A program made the position numbers and the translations under genes. Shown here piece after piece: positions 37,301-49,773 of a stretch of DNA of 64,000 bases (its first letter is position 1; the number at the start of each line of letters is the position of its first letter). This DNA comes from Larus michahellis (taxonomy: Eukaryota > Chordata > Aves > Charadriiformes > Laridae): NCBI RefSeq assembly GCF_964199755.1, contig NC_133899.1, forward strand, positions 85,419,371 to 85,483,370, in the 5' to 3' direction. The notes below the pieces were generated by a model. The model searched no databases and was not told the origin of the DNA. It saw nothing but the letters and a program-made list of their open reading frames with translations.

Positions 37301-40300
37301 CAGAAAATATTAGTAAAGAATTAGATATAATAAAAGTCTTTTTCATGCTATTAATGAAGCGTTTTGTTGCATGCTTGGGGGATATTTTTTAAATGTTGCA
37401 GTAAGCACTCTGCATAATTTGCTCTTCGTATGTCATTTTTCAGTATTAAGTGAGAAGTTGTATAAGGGTAAAGACAAACTAAAAGAGCTAGTACATGAAC
37501 TGTTGGTGCTTAAAAAGCCACATTGTTAATTATATAGGATACTTTACTTTTATTTGGAATATGGAATGCACTACTAAAAGAAGAATTTAGAATCAAATGT
37601 GACTTGCTGTGTTCTTGCTAGTTATATTTTGTTTTTTCTTCCCCTAGTAAAGTATTAGGTAAATGATTCTTCATTTCCATAGCTTTTAAATTCCGGATGT
37701 AAACAGTGAAAGTTTTTTCACTTCAGCTTTTGGCTGATATTTAACGAAATGTAGATCTGATGTATTGGTAGTAAAAGAAATGTATTACTTTCACCAGTGA
37801 TTAATTTTCTTGTTTTCCTTTTACATGTTTTGGAGAAAGCACCGTAATGTATCTTTTAAGCTAATGCAAGATTGTTTATTGTGATATGGAAATGCACAAA
37901 TAAGAAATGAGTCTTTAGAATGGAACTGTAATATCTCAAATTGCAAGGCTGCTAAAGTATGTTTGATTGTGTTACTTTATTGATGTGTTCCGTCCTTTAC
38001 GAGTAGTTTAGATTTTTGTCTTTATACTGTCTAGATTCATCAATCCTATGTAAAATTGTTACAGGAATAGTGATCTTCCTGAGACTAGATGTGTGGGGAG
38101 TATGTGTACATCTCTTGGGAAGAGAAGAGAGGCTTTTTGTTTTGTTTGGCATTTTGTTACCAAATTTTGGAAAGGTTTTGATTCTCCTGATGGATTTTAT
38201 GAGCCCACACTATGTTAGCCTGGAATGAAATTAACTCATAGGCTAGTAAAACCCAAGAATATTGTATTACTGAATATTACAGATGCTCAGATGAGGGAGC
38301 TATTGGCCTAGAGACGCAGTAGTGCCTGAGAAAACTAGAAAAAACATTCTATTCGGAGACTACTCTGCTTATATGTCACTTTCTGTATTTATCTGACCTT
38401 TTGCTCATTCTTTATTACTAGGGCAATTTACATAAAATAGGATCTATGCCATTTATGAGTTCATGTGCTCCTGCTGCTTATTCTTCCCTTGAAGTTCTAA
38501 TCCTTTGTGGCATTTCACCCCAAAGCACTTTACAGTAATTGCTAATTGATATAAAAGGATCACTTCATCCACCCCTGACATGTAGCACCTCTGTAGTGAA
38601 ACTCAGAAGCTGTTTAACAGTGAGCAGTAGCGCTATATAACATTTTTAGGAAGGAAAAAAAATATCATAAATAGCCCATCAAACTGAAAATGGGTAGGCT
38701 ATTTACATAGTCAGAGATTAGCTGCAATATCCATTTCAAGATTGGGTTAGGACATTGGGGTTAATATTCCTGGTCTTCAGAAAAGAGATCCTTGGTCACA
38801 ACAAGAAGACAGAATGGCTGCATTACATTTTATTCAGAAACCAGCATCTCCAGGAATATATTACACTTGAAATTCAGTATATTTTCAAATAGCTTGTGGA
38901 GACTTGGAGGAATTTTGTTTAGAGTCACAATCTCAGTATACTGCTACTTTCAGGGTTACTTCAAGACTTCTTGGTTAAGATATAGTTTGGCTATCTTACC
39001 ATGTAAATAGTAGTGTTGCGGAGTTGAATGAGTGCCTGTAAAGAAAGGTTATTTTACACAGATTTGGGCTGTGAATGGCAGCCACAAAGGAAGAGTAAGC
39101 TACAGTAAAAGCTATCTAGAAGGGCTCAGACAGTAACATGCTGTTTCCAAAACACAAGCTTGAAGTATGGTAATCTTCATCATTGCACAAGAGCTGCGTC
39201 TGTCCAATAGGTACGAAGATGATGATTTTTAATTTATCAAAATAGGTCATAAAAAGAGATAGCATAGAACAAGCCTGGCAAGCTGTCAAAAGAACTGCTT
39301 GAAAAACTAGGAGAAAACTGCCCGAGCAAGGGCAGCAGAGTTACTAAGATGTGGGTTAATAACTGAGGTTTGTGTGTGTGCTGCTACTTAAAATAAGCAG
39401 ATAGCTGTCTTTCATGGTATACCCCCTAGCTTCTCTCATGGCTGCATGAAAGGCTTGATAGTGCATTTGCCCCACTTGTTGGATTCAGTATTGTTTATGC
39501 CTATATTACCTGTGTATTCCTGAGTAATTTCATTAATTTGCCGTATAACTATGTAGCAGTCAGTAGCACTTAATTTATTTTACTGATTTATGTCTACCAT
39601 CAAAAAAGAAAGCCCATACAAAGCTTTGAGTGACATGACTGTAATTAAATTTTAAATAACTATAAATTAAAATATAACTGTACGTTAAAGTTAACTATCA
39701 GTTAAAAATAAACTTCACAAGCTTAGCAGCCTTTGCTATTCAGAGAGAGGTGGTAATTTATCAGGAGACAATCTGCAAAAGCTGATTGGGTCTCAAATTG
39801 TACTTGAAACCTTGCAAACTGAGTGACTCTTGCAGTGTTCAAAGGGGTTTTACTACTTTGACAATTTCAGGCCAAGAGGATGTGAAAGTTCAGAGTCCTA
39901 GGCGTATTTAGGATCCTCAGTTCTTAAGGATGAGTCCCTTAAATGCACTCCAGTAAGTGTAGAAATGTTAGTAAATTACAAGAAAAGCTGTCCTTCACTT
40001 TAAGTAATATTTATAATGAGTATCTTAAGTTCTACCAATAAGCAGCTCATGCAGGTTTTAGAGCTTTTGTCATACACTCACAGTGTTTATAATGTGGAAG
40101 AGTCTTGTTAAAGCAAGGGTCATCCTGTAAGCCATTTCTTATAAAAGTGCAAATCTTATCCTATGCTTGGAAACAAAGTTAACTTATGTGAGACCGTTAG
40201 AAAAGCTTTGATTTAGAAATACCATATTTCTCTAGTGTTTTCTAAGGAAGTTGAAGAAAACATGGGGTTTTTTGTATTTTGCAAGGACCTAAGAAGGCTG

Positions 40301-41308
40301 CTTGACCTGCTCTTTAAGTGAAGTTTGCGTATTAAATTATTAGAATACTTTCAAGTTACTTCTAAATTCTTCTGTCCCAAATCTACAAGATGAAGAGTTC
40401 CAGGGAGAAAAACATCGCAAATATATTCAAAAAGATGTAATGTCAAGAATGGACAAGTCTGTGGAGGGAAGATACCAGCCTGTCCCAATACGGTTTTGTC
40501 AGCAGCCTCAGGATTTCTTTGACTGATTTTTGCTTATTGGAGATGTGCATTGAGGTAATTTTTCTGGTCTGACTTATACAGTACAGCAAAGCCTATGCTA
40601 ATGTGTTTGATGTCCTAGGGTGGTAAGGAAGATGGGACTTTGAGGAAGGAGTAGTTGAACGGAAGTGGAGAAATCCACCAAGTAAAATCGGGAAACTGCT
40701 CTGGTTCAATGCGAAGGTAGAAATTTCTTAAAAGAGTAAACTCACTCCATTGTTTGTGGCACTTCACAAACAGAAAAGATTGTACAAAACCAGGCTGAAT
40801 TTATGAAGGCTTGTGTATTTTGTTAATGGCCGTTTGTTGTAGTCCAAGTTTAGGGAGATATTGTCTGATGATGCTAGTATGTTATCAAATATACACGATA
40901 TCTGTTTAACTTTGCATAAAACTACAGGTTGTTTCTCTGGAATGAAAGTGTTTTGAGTTGGAGCTGGGATAATGGTATATGGAGGATGGTGATGTGAGTG
41001 CCAAACGGTAAAAGTGGAGAGTAAGAGTGATTTTAAGATAACTTTGCTCATCTGTGCCAGCTGTTCCACTCAGATTAGTGGAATCCACTGTTTAATTTTC
41101 ATCCAATATTTAGAAGATATCTAGCTACTTTGTTCTCACCCAGTAATGACATGTAAGTACTTCAAATGTAAAAACCTGTGTCTCAGGGCAGGATAATTTT
41201 TTTTTTATTGTAAGTTTGAATAAAGTGGTGTAGATCAGATAGTATCTTTTGCAAAGATTAGTTTTTGACATGAAACATTTAGTCAGGTTATTCAGCGTGA
41301 AATTAAGT

Positions 41309-41827
41309 AGTGCCCAGAAAGCCAATCGTATCCTGGGCTGCATCAGGAGAAGCGTGGCCAGCAGGTCGAGGGAGGTGATTCTCCCCCTCTACCCCACTGT
41401 CGTGAGACCCCACCTGGAGTACTGCGTCCGATTCTGGAGCCCCTACTACAAGAGAGATATGGACATGCTGGAACGTGTCCAGAGAAGGGCCACGAGGATG
41501 ATCAGAGGGCTGGAGCACCTCTCGTATGAGGACAGACTTGAGATAGTTGGGGTTGTTTGGTCTGGAGAAAAGAAGGCTCCGAGGAGACCTTACAGTGGCC
41601 TACCAGTATCTTAAGGGGGCCTACAAGAAAGCTGGTGAGGGACTTTCTAGGGTGTCGGGTAATGGTAGGACTAGAGGGAATGGATTAAAACTAGAGATGG
41701 GACGATTCAGACTGGATGATAGGAAGAAGTTCTTCACCATGAGGGTGGTGAGACACTGGAACAGGTTGCCCAGAGAGGTGGTGGAAGCCCCATCCCTGGA
41801 AGTTTTTAAGGCCAGCAACCTCATCTA
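41309..41827 (+). pseudogene. CR1 ORF2 (reverse transcriptase) C-terminal remnant, frameshifted
   Basis: In CR1, ORF2 encodes an endonuclease and a reverse transcriptase used for target-primed insertion. Here only the C-terminal part after the catalytic palm remains. The first half is read in the frame of position 41249. At about 41535-41552 the homology moves to the frame of 41547 ([14 protein letters not shown], then [41 protein letters not shown]). One small indel therefore broke the frame. Near the end, the residues normally after EVFK are replaced by ASNLI and a stop. This fits a small internal deletion between 'aaggccag' and 'caacctcatctag'. There is no endonuclease and no YxDD motif, so no activity is possible. 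Confidence 0.9.
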
Positions 41828-41918
41828 GTGGGAGGTGTCCCTGCCCACGGCAGGGGGGCTGGAACTAGGTGATCTTTAAGGTCCCTTCCAACCCTGACAA
41901 TTCTATGATTTTATAATT
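41309..41918 (+). mobile_element. CR1 LINE, 5'-truncated, with the end of ORF2 and the 3' UTR
   Basis: The best preserved repeat in the window. It begins with sequence coding SAQKANRILGCIRRSVASRS and continues through the avian CR1 ORF2 C-terminal region (VRPHLEYC, YKRDMDMLERVQRRATRMIR, GLEHLSYEDRL). It then runs into 'tctagtgggaggtgtccct', 'gcaggggggctggaa', 'tctttaaggtcccttcc' and the ATTCTATGATT tail. Orientation is +. It is truncated at the 5' end, as nearly all CR1 copies are, and inactive. This element is the main evidence that the genome is avian. It lies between the candidate exons at 21757 and 63905. Confidence 0.95.
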
Positions 41919-44900
41919 TTGAACAGTGTGAAACAGTTTACCTGATGCTGTGTCATTTACAAATAATACAAGGCTGATGTTATTTGTTTTGTTGCAGAAA
42001 GGTTTATTCTGTTTTTTAAAGGTTTTTGGCTGCTTTTTCCCCCTATTGTTTTGTTTCTAGAGACAACAACATTTAAGTTGACAGATTGAGTTTTGGGTTG
42101 CTGTTTGGCCAAAAATACCATACGTTGTGGAATAAGTTACCCAACAAAACTTCCAAACCAAGTTTTTGCTCTGGTAGTGTTTTAGACCTTCTGTTTACTT
42201 TCTCTCCCATATGTGTAATACACATCCCATACACATATGAAGGATGGTTCCTCCGTTCCGCTTTGATTGATTCATTGAAGTATGTATGTTTACTTTTTTG
42301 CTTTCAGCAGCAGTGTCATGCTACAGCGAGCTGCAGCTAGCTACACATCAACATTTTTTTAACTTCTTTTAGATAGATACTTCAATAAAATTTAGGCTTA
42401 GCTGTAGTGCAATTGGATTTCCAAATACTTGAATTGCGCTACTGTTGGGATTGGATTCAAATGTCGTGTTCAAGTCTAAAATGTGGAGCATTATTTTGCT
42501 TGTCATCATGATGGCAATTTTTTTCTTCTTTAGATGTTTAATTTAAGGCCTTCTGAAAGTAGAACTGCTTGAATAACCCGCAGATGGATGGATTAATGAA
42601 GATAATACTAGACAATCATATTTAGCTATTGTTAATGTTATATGATTGTTTCTGGTTGTAAGTGTGACACATACAACAGAATTTGGAAACCTTGCATCCT
42701 AATTGGGCAGTGGCAATTTATGACACTACCTTGTCTTCACAAAAATTGTGAAGTAGGATGCTTTCACACAAAAATATCTCTTGCATCATCTACTTTCTGA
42801 ATTTTCTTCTACAGTTTTTGATTGCTTATAGTCAGTGGTGTAATTCAGGTACACTAGTAGTAGAAGTCAGTTTGTGGTAGAGGTTTAGCACTCGATATAC
42901 TAGTGGACTATGTAAAAATTCATTGAGTGACCTCAAAAGTCAGTAATAGGGAATGTCAGCCTGTCAGATCGCATTATTAGAACGAGCTCATCCTTATTAA
43001 ATGCACTTGAGTTCTGTAAATGATGATTCATTTCCCAGGTAGTATAATGCCCACTCACTAGACCTCAGTAAGAGTTTTCCTTGTCATCTGTTCTAGAAAT
43101 TAACTGTCAATAACTATTGTAGAAGCTCCAAGTTATCCACTTCTAGTTACAGCCTCTGTGTGGAGCTTTTGGAACGTGGGATTGATTTTTCTTCTTTCCC
43201 ACCTTTTCTTTCTTCTGTGTATTAGCAGCTCTAATCTGAAGTGAATCCCAGAGGCCAACAACAACTGGGGTCAACAATGTCTGGGAAAAGTAGTATTGCT
43301 CTTACTGGCTTCTTTGCTCACACTTGTTATATGGTTAAGGCAATTAAGGTAACATTATGTTCCCTTCAGAATATGTAATTAAGTGTCCGCTGCTGCTTAG
43401 CAGATCTCCAAGTGAGTGAGTTGCAAGTCAGCCTTAGATGTCTGGTTGCTTGAGCATGTCCTCAAAGGACTTTCCTCAGCCTTTTAAGGCTTTTAGTTTT
43501 AGCTAGTTTTCATTTGGGTTTGGTAGAATTGTGTGGACTCTGGAACTCCACACAAAGGAATTTAGTCCATTTTGCCATGGTTTCTGATCTCTGAAAAGTC
43601 TATTTGACACCTAAAGATACTCCTGGAGATTTTCTAGCTGATATTTTAAATAGCAGTCAATATATATTTGTCATCTTGTCAAAGCATACCATTGTGTTTG
43701 TCAGTTATCATATTGTAATTGTAGTGTCTGGGTATTATTTTTTATGGGCTTTATTTTTTTATTTTTCATAGAATGTTTTATGTGAAGAAATTAATTCTCT
43801 ACCTTTGACAATGTGATGAGAGATCAACTTGAAGCTCCAGTTGTTCTCTTGAACTCATATTTTACTAACCTTTCATGTTGGTGATACCTCCCTGCCCTAA
43901 GGACAGACAGTGCTTCCTTTTTATGGTAAATTCTTCCATTAGCTGTTTTGTTTGAATTGGTGATTGACCTTAAATTAGCAGTGTTATGTGACTCTGGAAA
44001 ATGTCCTCTGGTTTAACAATGATGTTGTCCAAAATGATAACCAAAGAAAAGATATATTCAGAGGTGTTAATGATAGGATCCTATCTTCTTCTAGCAATTG
44101 GTAACATCAGTTGATTGAGATGAGACAGCTCTAACACACTTCCCAGGTAGTCTGCTCAAAACGAGACGAAAGGAAAAGGATGCTGGATTATGTTCGGAAG
44201 TGCGTTTCTCTGTAATTCAACCCACAGATTTCTGCTTGCCTTTATTTAAGTGCAAAGTGACCTGAAGCCTTTGTAATTACTCCTCTTATGATCCTTCTTA
44301 TTGATTATTTCCAGGGAATCATACATGGCAGGAATATATTATAGTTAACTTGAAATCCTCTGTTGATTTGGAAATTGTCAAAATAAAGGGGAAAAAAAAA
44401 AACCTTAAAAATCCAACAAACACAGAAAACCCCTCAACTAACTGATCAAACATAAAAATCATGAGTATATTTAAAGAACAGGACTCTTCTCATTGTCCTG
44501 GAAGCTGCATTATCAATTCAACTTGTGAATGATTTGGAAAAAGACACAAGGAAGGTTAAGAGTGTTATTAATTTACTTTTACAAAGACCACCTTCCTTCT
44601 GCATTACAATTGAAGAGGATAATACCTGGAGGATTTCTTCATCTTCTTGTTAGTCCACACAGCTCAAGTAAGACAAAATTCCTGTAGTCACAAGAAAAAC
44701 ACAAAGCAGATTGACATAAGTTATAAGGTAGACTTAAGGTTTGCATGCTTCCTTTATACGAATGAGTCACATTAGCTACCTTTTCTTTATTTTTCCAGCA
44801 TTTGGTCTGTCTAACCCTACCTTTCCTGTCATTTTAGTGTTTTGAGATTTGCAAAGGAAAATGACTTAGAAAGGACTACACACTCCTGAATGTAAAAGCA

Positions 44901-47900
44901 CATTGAATTTAGGGGCGGGGGTGGTTGGGGGGAAGAGGGGGAAATAAGGTCAGGTGTAAATCTGTTAAAGAGAAGTTGAGGTTTTAATGTCTTATAAAAA
45001 GCTTGTGTGGGTTTTACAGCATATCTGTTATATAGGTGACTGCTTTTCTGTGCTTTCTCAAATATTTTACACACATATAACTTCACAGGGTAATATGAAT
45101 AATGTTATTGTGTGTCTTTAATGGCTGTCAGGTGAATTAGTCTTCCAATTAATAACATATCATTGAGAATGTGAAAATAAATTTAGGCAGATGTAGTCTG
45201 ATTAACTCATATACCATTATGAGTATGTGGTAGATTGTGAAAATTAGTACTGCTATGGAAGTACACAGATTTTGGTCCAAGAAATCTGCTTCTCCTGAAT
45301 ATAACTGCGTGATTCTCACTTATAGAATATTGATCTTTATGTTGCATTAAAATTAATTGCCTTTTCAGACACCTGAGTATGAACTTGATGTCTGAAACTT
45401 CAGACTTTTTAAAAAAGTGAATTCTTAGTGCTGATGTTGTTGATAGTTTTCAGGGAGAAGTTGAAAAAAAAAAAAACCAAAAAATGCAACACCCTACCCT
45501 CAAACCTAACCCACCCCTACAAAGCAAAAATCATATGGTCACAATTAGAATTTTCCATCAAATAGCAAGTTTTCTTCCTCCCCTTTTCCCTGCCGTGTTT
45601 AAAAACTTACTTCATTTTATTTTAGGAAATGAAATACATAAGTCATTCAAGTCATTTTTCATTTCAGATTTAGAGGATGATAAATAACAATTTACAAAAA
45701 TGTTATGGAGGGAGAAATGAGGCTTAAAAAAAAGAAGTTAATCATATCAAGGCAGCTCAGTATGATGAGACAACAAACGACCAGCCTCCCTTTGGCAAAC
45801 AAAACTGAATCATAGTAAGGAAATGAGGTTGCCAAGGCAGTGAAAAACAGAGCTAGAAACTTCTCTTCGAAGTCAAGTCACAAGTTGCGAGGCATTCATA
45901 GCCTATGGGAAATGGTGAGTCCATTGCGTGTTTCCCTTAATAGAAAGAGTCTGCAGCCTCCCATCATTTCCTGGCAGAGAAGCCAGTGATGTCTTCTGCA
46001 CAAAGGATGAACTGTGCCCTCACCCCATAGGCTTTCACTAGTCATGGATGAGGTGCATTTATAGTAGCTTGAAATTTTGACTGACACTGTGCAATGGCTG
46101 TTTTGTAGCTGTAGGGAGGATTTTCATTTCTTGGGGTATCAAACCTGCCCTATATAAGAGTGGCACAGTTACTTTGAGTGATGTAATGCTGTATACCTGA
46201 TTTTGAAGCTCTTGAAATTAGTGGAATTACTATGCTGACGGCTTGTTCCATAGTACTTCTTCCTTTCCATCAGTCTGAAATGTAAATCCCGTTAAAAAAA
46301 CCTGCCTTGTTTCTAATGCTCACTATATCCAAGACTCCAGATACTTACTATGATCTTTCTAGACACTGGGTAAGAAGGAGTTTCAGGACATGAGGGAGTG
46401 AATGAGGGCTCTGCTCTTGGCTGTACCACTGGCACTGGGGGGCTGATTGTGGCAAGTTGCTGCCTCTTTGTGACTCAGCTTCCCTGCTCACAGGACAGGA
46501 ATAATAAACAATACTTGTATGAAAATCACAATACAATTAATGAATAAAAGCTACTATGTAAATATTTGGTAGCCAGTCACTGTTGTTTGCTTGTCATTTG
46601 ATTTTATAAATATTTTAGGAAGCTAGAGGTACGAGAGAAAAGACTGTTTAAATGTTATATTAAGGGGAAAATTTGTTTCAGAACACAGTCAAATGCCCCA
46701 GACCTGCAAGAAAATTCTGTCAGTACATGTGACAATGGTTTTTTGAGCTGTACAAGTGTTTTGCACTAAATGCCTCCTTGAAACACTCCTTTAGTAAGCT
46801 CTGTGTAGCAATTCTTGAGATCTGGAAGGAAAAGAATTCCCCAAAGTTATCCATAGAGCAGCGCTAACTCTCTGTCACTTCTTGTTTTGCTGTGACTCCT
46901 GCTTTTGTGGATGGGGACACTGCCAGGCTTCTGTATCCTGTAGCCGGTCCTGCCTCCACTTCTCCAGGAGCTGCAACTAAAAAGCATGTGGCCAGAGTAG
47001 ACAGAGGGCTCTTCAGCTGTTTTGAAGAGTTCTTTTCAGTTGTTCCCCCTTCCATGCAGGGCTGCCTTCCTGGATCCTCTCTCAACAAGTGAATTTCATT
47101 CTGGAACTAGAAGGTAATTGCTTTTTGGACACCACTGAAGTGTACCAGCCCTTATTTCCTAATTTTTATCACTGCTGTCTTTGGTGATAGAATACCTGTG
47201 GTCACTGGTATTCTTAGTGTTTTGCTTTCTGAAGGTGGGGTTAGACATTCATTATGAAAATGGCAGCAGTGGTGGAAAAGGTTAATGTGTAGGGATAAAC
47301 TAGCAGCGAGGGGAGAGGGAGCGGTAGTTAAATGCCTCCTCAGGTTTGTGTGCAGACTTGTGTCTTATTGTTCCTTAGCCTACTTCACTCATAATCACCT
47401 AAGCTAGCAAAGGCCTCATATTTAAACTCATTATTTGAATAAATAAGGTTGACTTCTAGTCAAATGGACTAGAGGGTTGGTCCCAGGAGCAGGTGTGCTG
47501 GCTGACCTGAGGGATGGGTACCTCTCACCCTCCCCTCCCCAGAGGCAGAGGTAAGTATTTAGGTGTGCTTAACCTTTCCTGCCACAGTTACTTCTGGAAA
47601 AAGGTGTTAGGAAAGGTTAGATGCTGAAGATAACGTTGGCAAGCCTGTACTGTCCGCTAGGACACCTGCTGCTGGAGCTGAGCTAATAAGCATGAACGTG
47701 AAATATTCCAGCCATAAGGTGAGTTAATAAGGAAATGGGACCCAAAGAGAAGTGTATCCGTTTAACACAACTCTGCAAGTTAAACAGCCTTGACTGAAAT
47801 CATCTTCTTACTTATGCCTCAATTTCATTTTTTAGGATGAAAAATGAAACACTTTAAATGAAGCAAATATAAAATGCTAATATTGAAGACAAATAACATT

Positions 47901-49430
47901 TTTAGTTCTCAACACTTGTGCATATTTTATGCTTCCTCTTGCTGCTGGAATATCTTAGCGTGTGTTGTTTTATTATGCTTTTTACTGTAAAAATTTGCTA
48001 GTAGTTTTATTTTCTTTCATCCTTCATACTTTTAAAAATTATTTTATGTGGGCTGAATGTCTTTATTGGTTAAAATAAGTATGTTCTTAAGCATTAAAGT
48101 AAAGCATGTCCAACATGACCCTGAGTGCCTGTAACTTGTTGGCAGAAACTGTGACAATATATATTGCCTGAGGAGACATCCTCATTAACAATTTGTTTCG
48201 TTCTTGCAAATAGATAAAATTTTTGGATATCCAATTAGGTTTGATGCTTTTTTTCTTTCCAACTAATTTTGTAACTGATATAAAACAAAATGAATTATGA
48301 CTTTTTCAAAATCCCATACTTTCATAAAGTTAAAATAGGCTTCAAGAACAAATTAGTGCACCGCAAAAATTAATACATGCGAAGTAATGTAAGCACATGG
48401 CACTTTTAATTTTTCAATGGCCTGGGGGTACTGTTATCTGGTCTTTTCTGGGAAATCACTCATCATGTTGCTATCGGGGAAAGAGAGAGCTGCAGCCCCC
48501 TTTCTGGGAGCAATCCAATGCAGTATGGATATTAATTAAATTTATTAAACAAATAACACAGCGACTCAGGGAAGCAGGGGTCCATCTGCCAGCTCTGTAG
48601 ATTGATCTCTGCAGAGACGCGAGTTGAATGGTAGTTAAAGCTAAGTTGCAGAGCTCAGCAGATGGGCTCTTGTCTCTAGTGGGGGGAGATTTGGTGGCGG
48701 TCCAACAGCTTTTTTCCCCCTCCAGGTTTTTGTTCCTTGCAACTGTGATTGAAGAAGCACTTCTCTGCCTTTTCTCAGCCTTGCCCCCCCCCCTTTTGTT
48801 TATCTGAGCAATGTTTAAGTCTGAGTGATTTGTTAGAGAGGCAAGTCCCGGCTGATCTCATTTTGTGTATGTGATGTAAACCTCAAGCAGAAAATAATTA
48901 GGAAAATGTAATCCCATTGACTTTACACCCCACTTGTGTACACTGCTGCATCTCTGCCTGGTGCCTTGGAAAAGGAAAAGTCTAGTAGCAGCACTGTACT
49001 TACTATTCAAAATCACTGTCCATCATGCGTATATTGTTAAGAAAACCTTTGTTGGAGGCTTGCGTACACAGTATGAAATTATTTCTGCCTGTAGGTCTAG
49101 GATGTGGTGGTATTCTTTTGATTTCACTTTATTTTATTGCTTCCTGTTGTGTTCTCTGGTTTTTGAAAACTATGTATCTTTTGAATCCCGCTGCAATCTT
49201 CCTGTAAACTGATGTCAAGCAAATACTAACCTAATGAATTGTTTGGTGTATGTGGGCTACCTAAAGCCTATGGCGTTGTCTATTGTGGATTTAAAAGCCC
49301 TTATAATTAATTATGCAATTAAGCCCTTTATTTATTATATATTTGCAGGTGGGGAGGTCTTTAATCAAGTCTAGAGTGTGATGGGTAATATCTGCTGTTG
49401 GAGACCAGTCATAATGCCACTTACATCCTT
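41919..49430. other. Non-coding DNA, no recognisable gene
   Basis: No convincing exon. A possible small exon ending in CAG-type donor GTAAGT at 47552 is discussed as a finding. C10 lies at 48784-48793 and an A-run near 44392-44402. The part at 49285-49345 is listed separately. Remaining open frames are short and unrecognised. Confidence 0.55.
49285..49345. promoter_or_regulatory. Possible conserved element with overlapping TAATTA sites
   Basis: 'cccttataattaattatgc' runs directly into 'aattaagccctttattta', giving several overlapping TAATTA or ATTAAG homeodomain-type cores within about 35 bases, flanked by mirrored 'agcccttata' and 'aagcccttta'. This resembles the core of a developmental enhancer, but it is short and AT-rich, so chance cannot be excluded. 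Confidence 0.25.
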
Positions 49431-49773
49431 GGCAAAACTCCCACAGACTGTAGTGGGAGCAAGGCTGGCCCTTAATGCTGCAGGGAATCCCGCTGGCTGT
49501 GGTTCAGAAAGCCTTCCGAGAAGGTTTTGTAATATCTAATCAGAGTTTGACTATTCCTTACTGAGTGCTTGCAATGGGAAAAACGTAACCATAAAAAAGT
49601 GGCTGCTCTAGGACAGCCAACAATAAAAAAGAGACGATGAACTACATAAGAAGGTTCTGCTGTGTGTCAGGAAAAGATTGCATTTGTCTTTCCTGGCTGC
49701 GGAAGAACTAGGCAAAATGGCTTCTGAAGTCAGTGGGAATTTTGACAAAAAACAAGGCCTGTGGGATTTGGCT
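49431..49773. repeat. Fragments of an old palindromic interspersed repeat
   Basis: At 49431-49472 'ggcaaaactcccacagactg' is followed by 'tagtgggagcaaggctggccc'. At 49711-49746 'ggcaaaatggcttctgaag' is followed by 'tcagtgggaattttgac', then a 'cctgtgggatttggctc' block. Both resemble a self-complementary motif of the type AAAACTCCCAYTGA…TCARTGGGAGTTTTG that I know as a common ancient repeat in reptile and bird genomes. I cannot give its family name with confidence. The two parts may be the ends of one element or two insertions. Confidence 0.45.

Larger units (their letters stand above)
30188..41308. other. Non-coding DNA with low-complexity tracts
   Basis: No supportable exon. It contains the A/C tract at 30924-31051, the pyrimidine/T tract at 31639-31675, inverted repeats at 31332-31360 and 34298-34324, and small T-runs near 36760 and 36990. 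The strong acceptor-like site at about 37011 ('tttttttctttcag') is followed by stop codons in short order and has no convincing coding exon. Confidence 0.55.
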
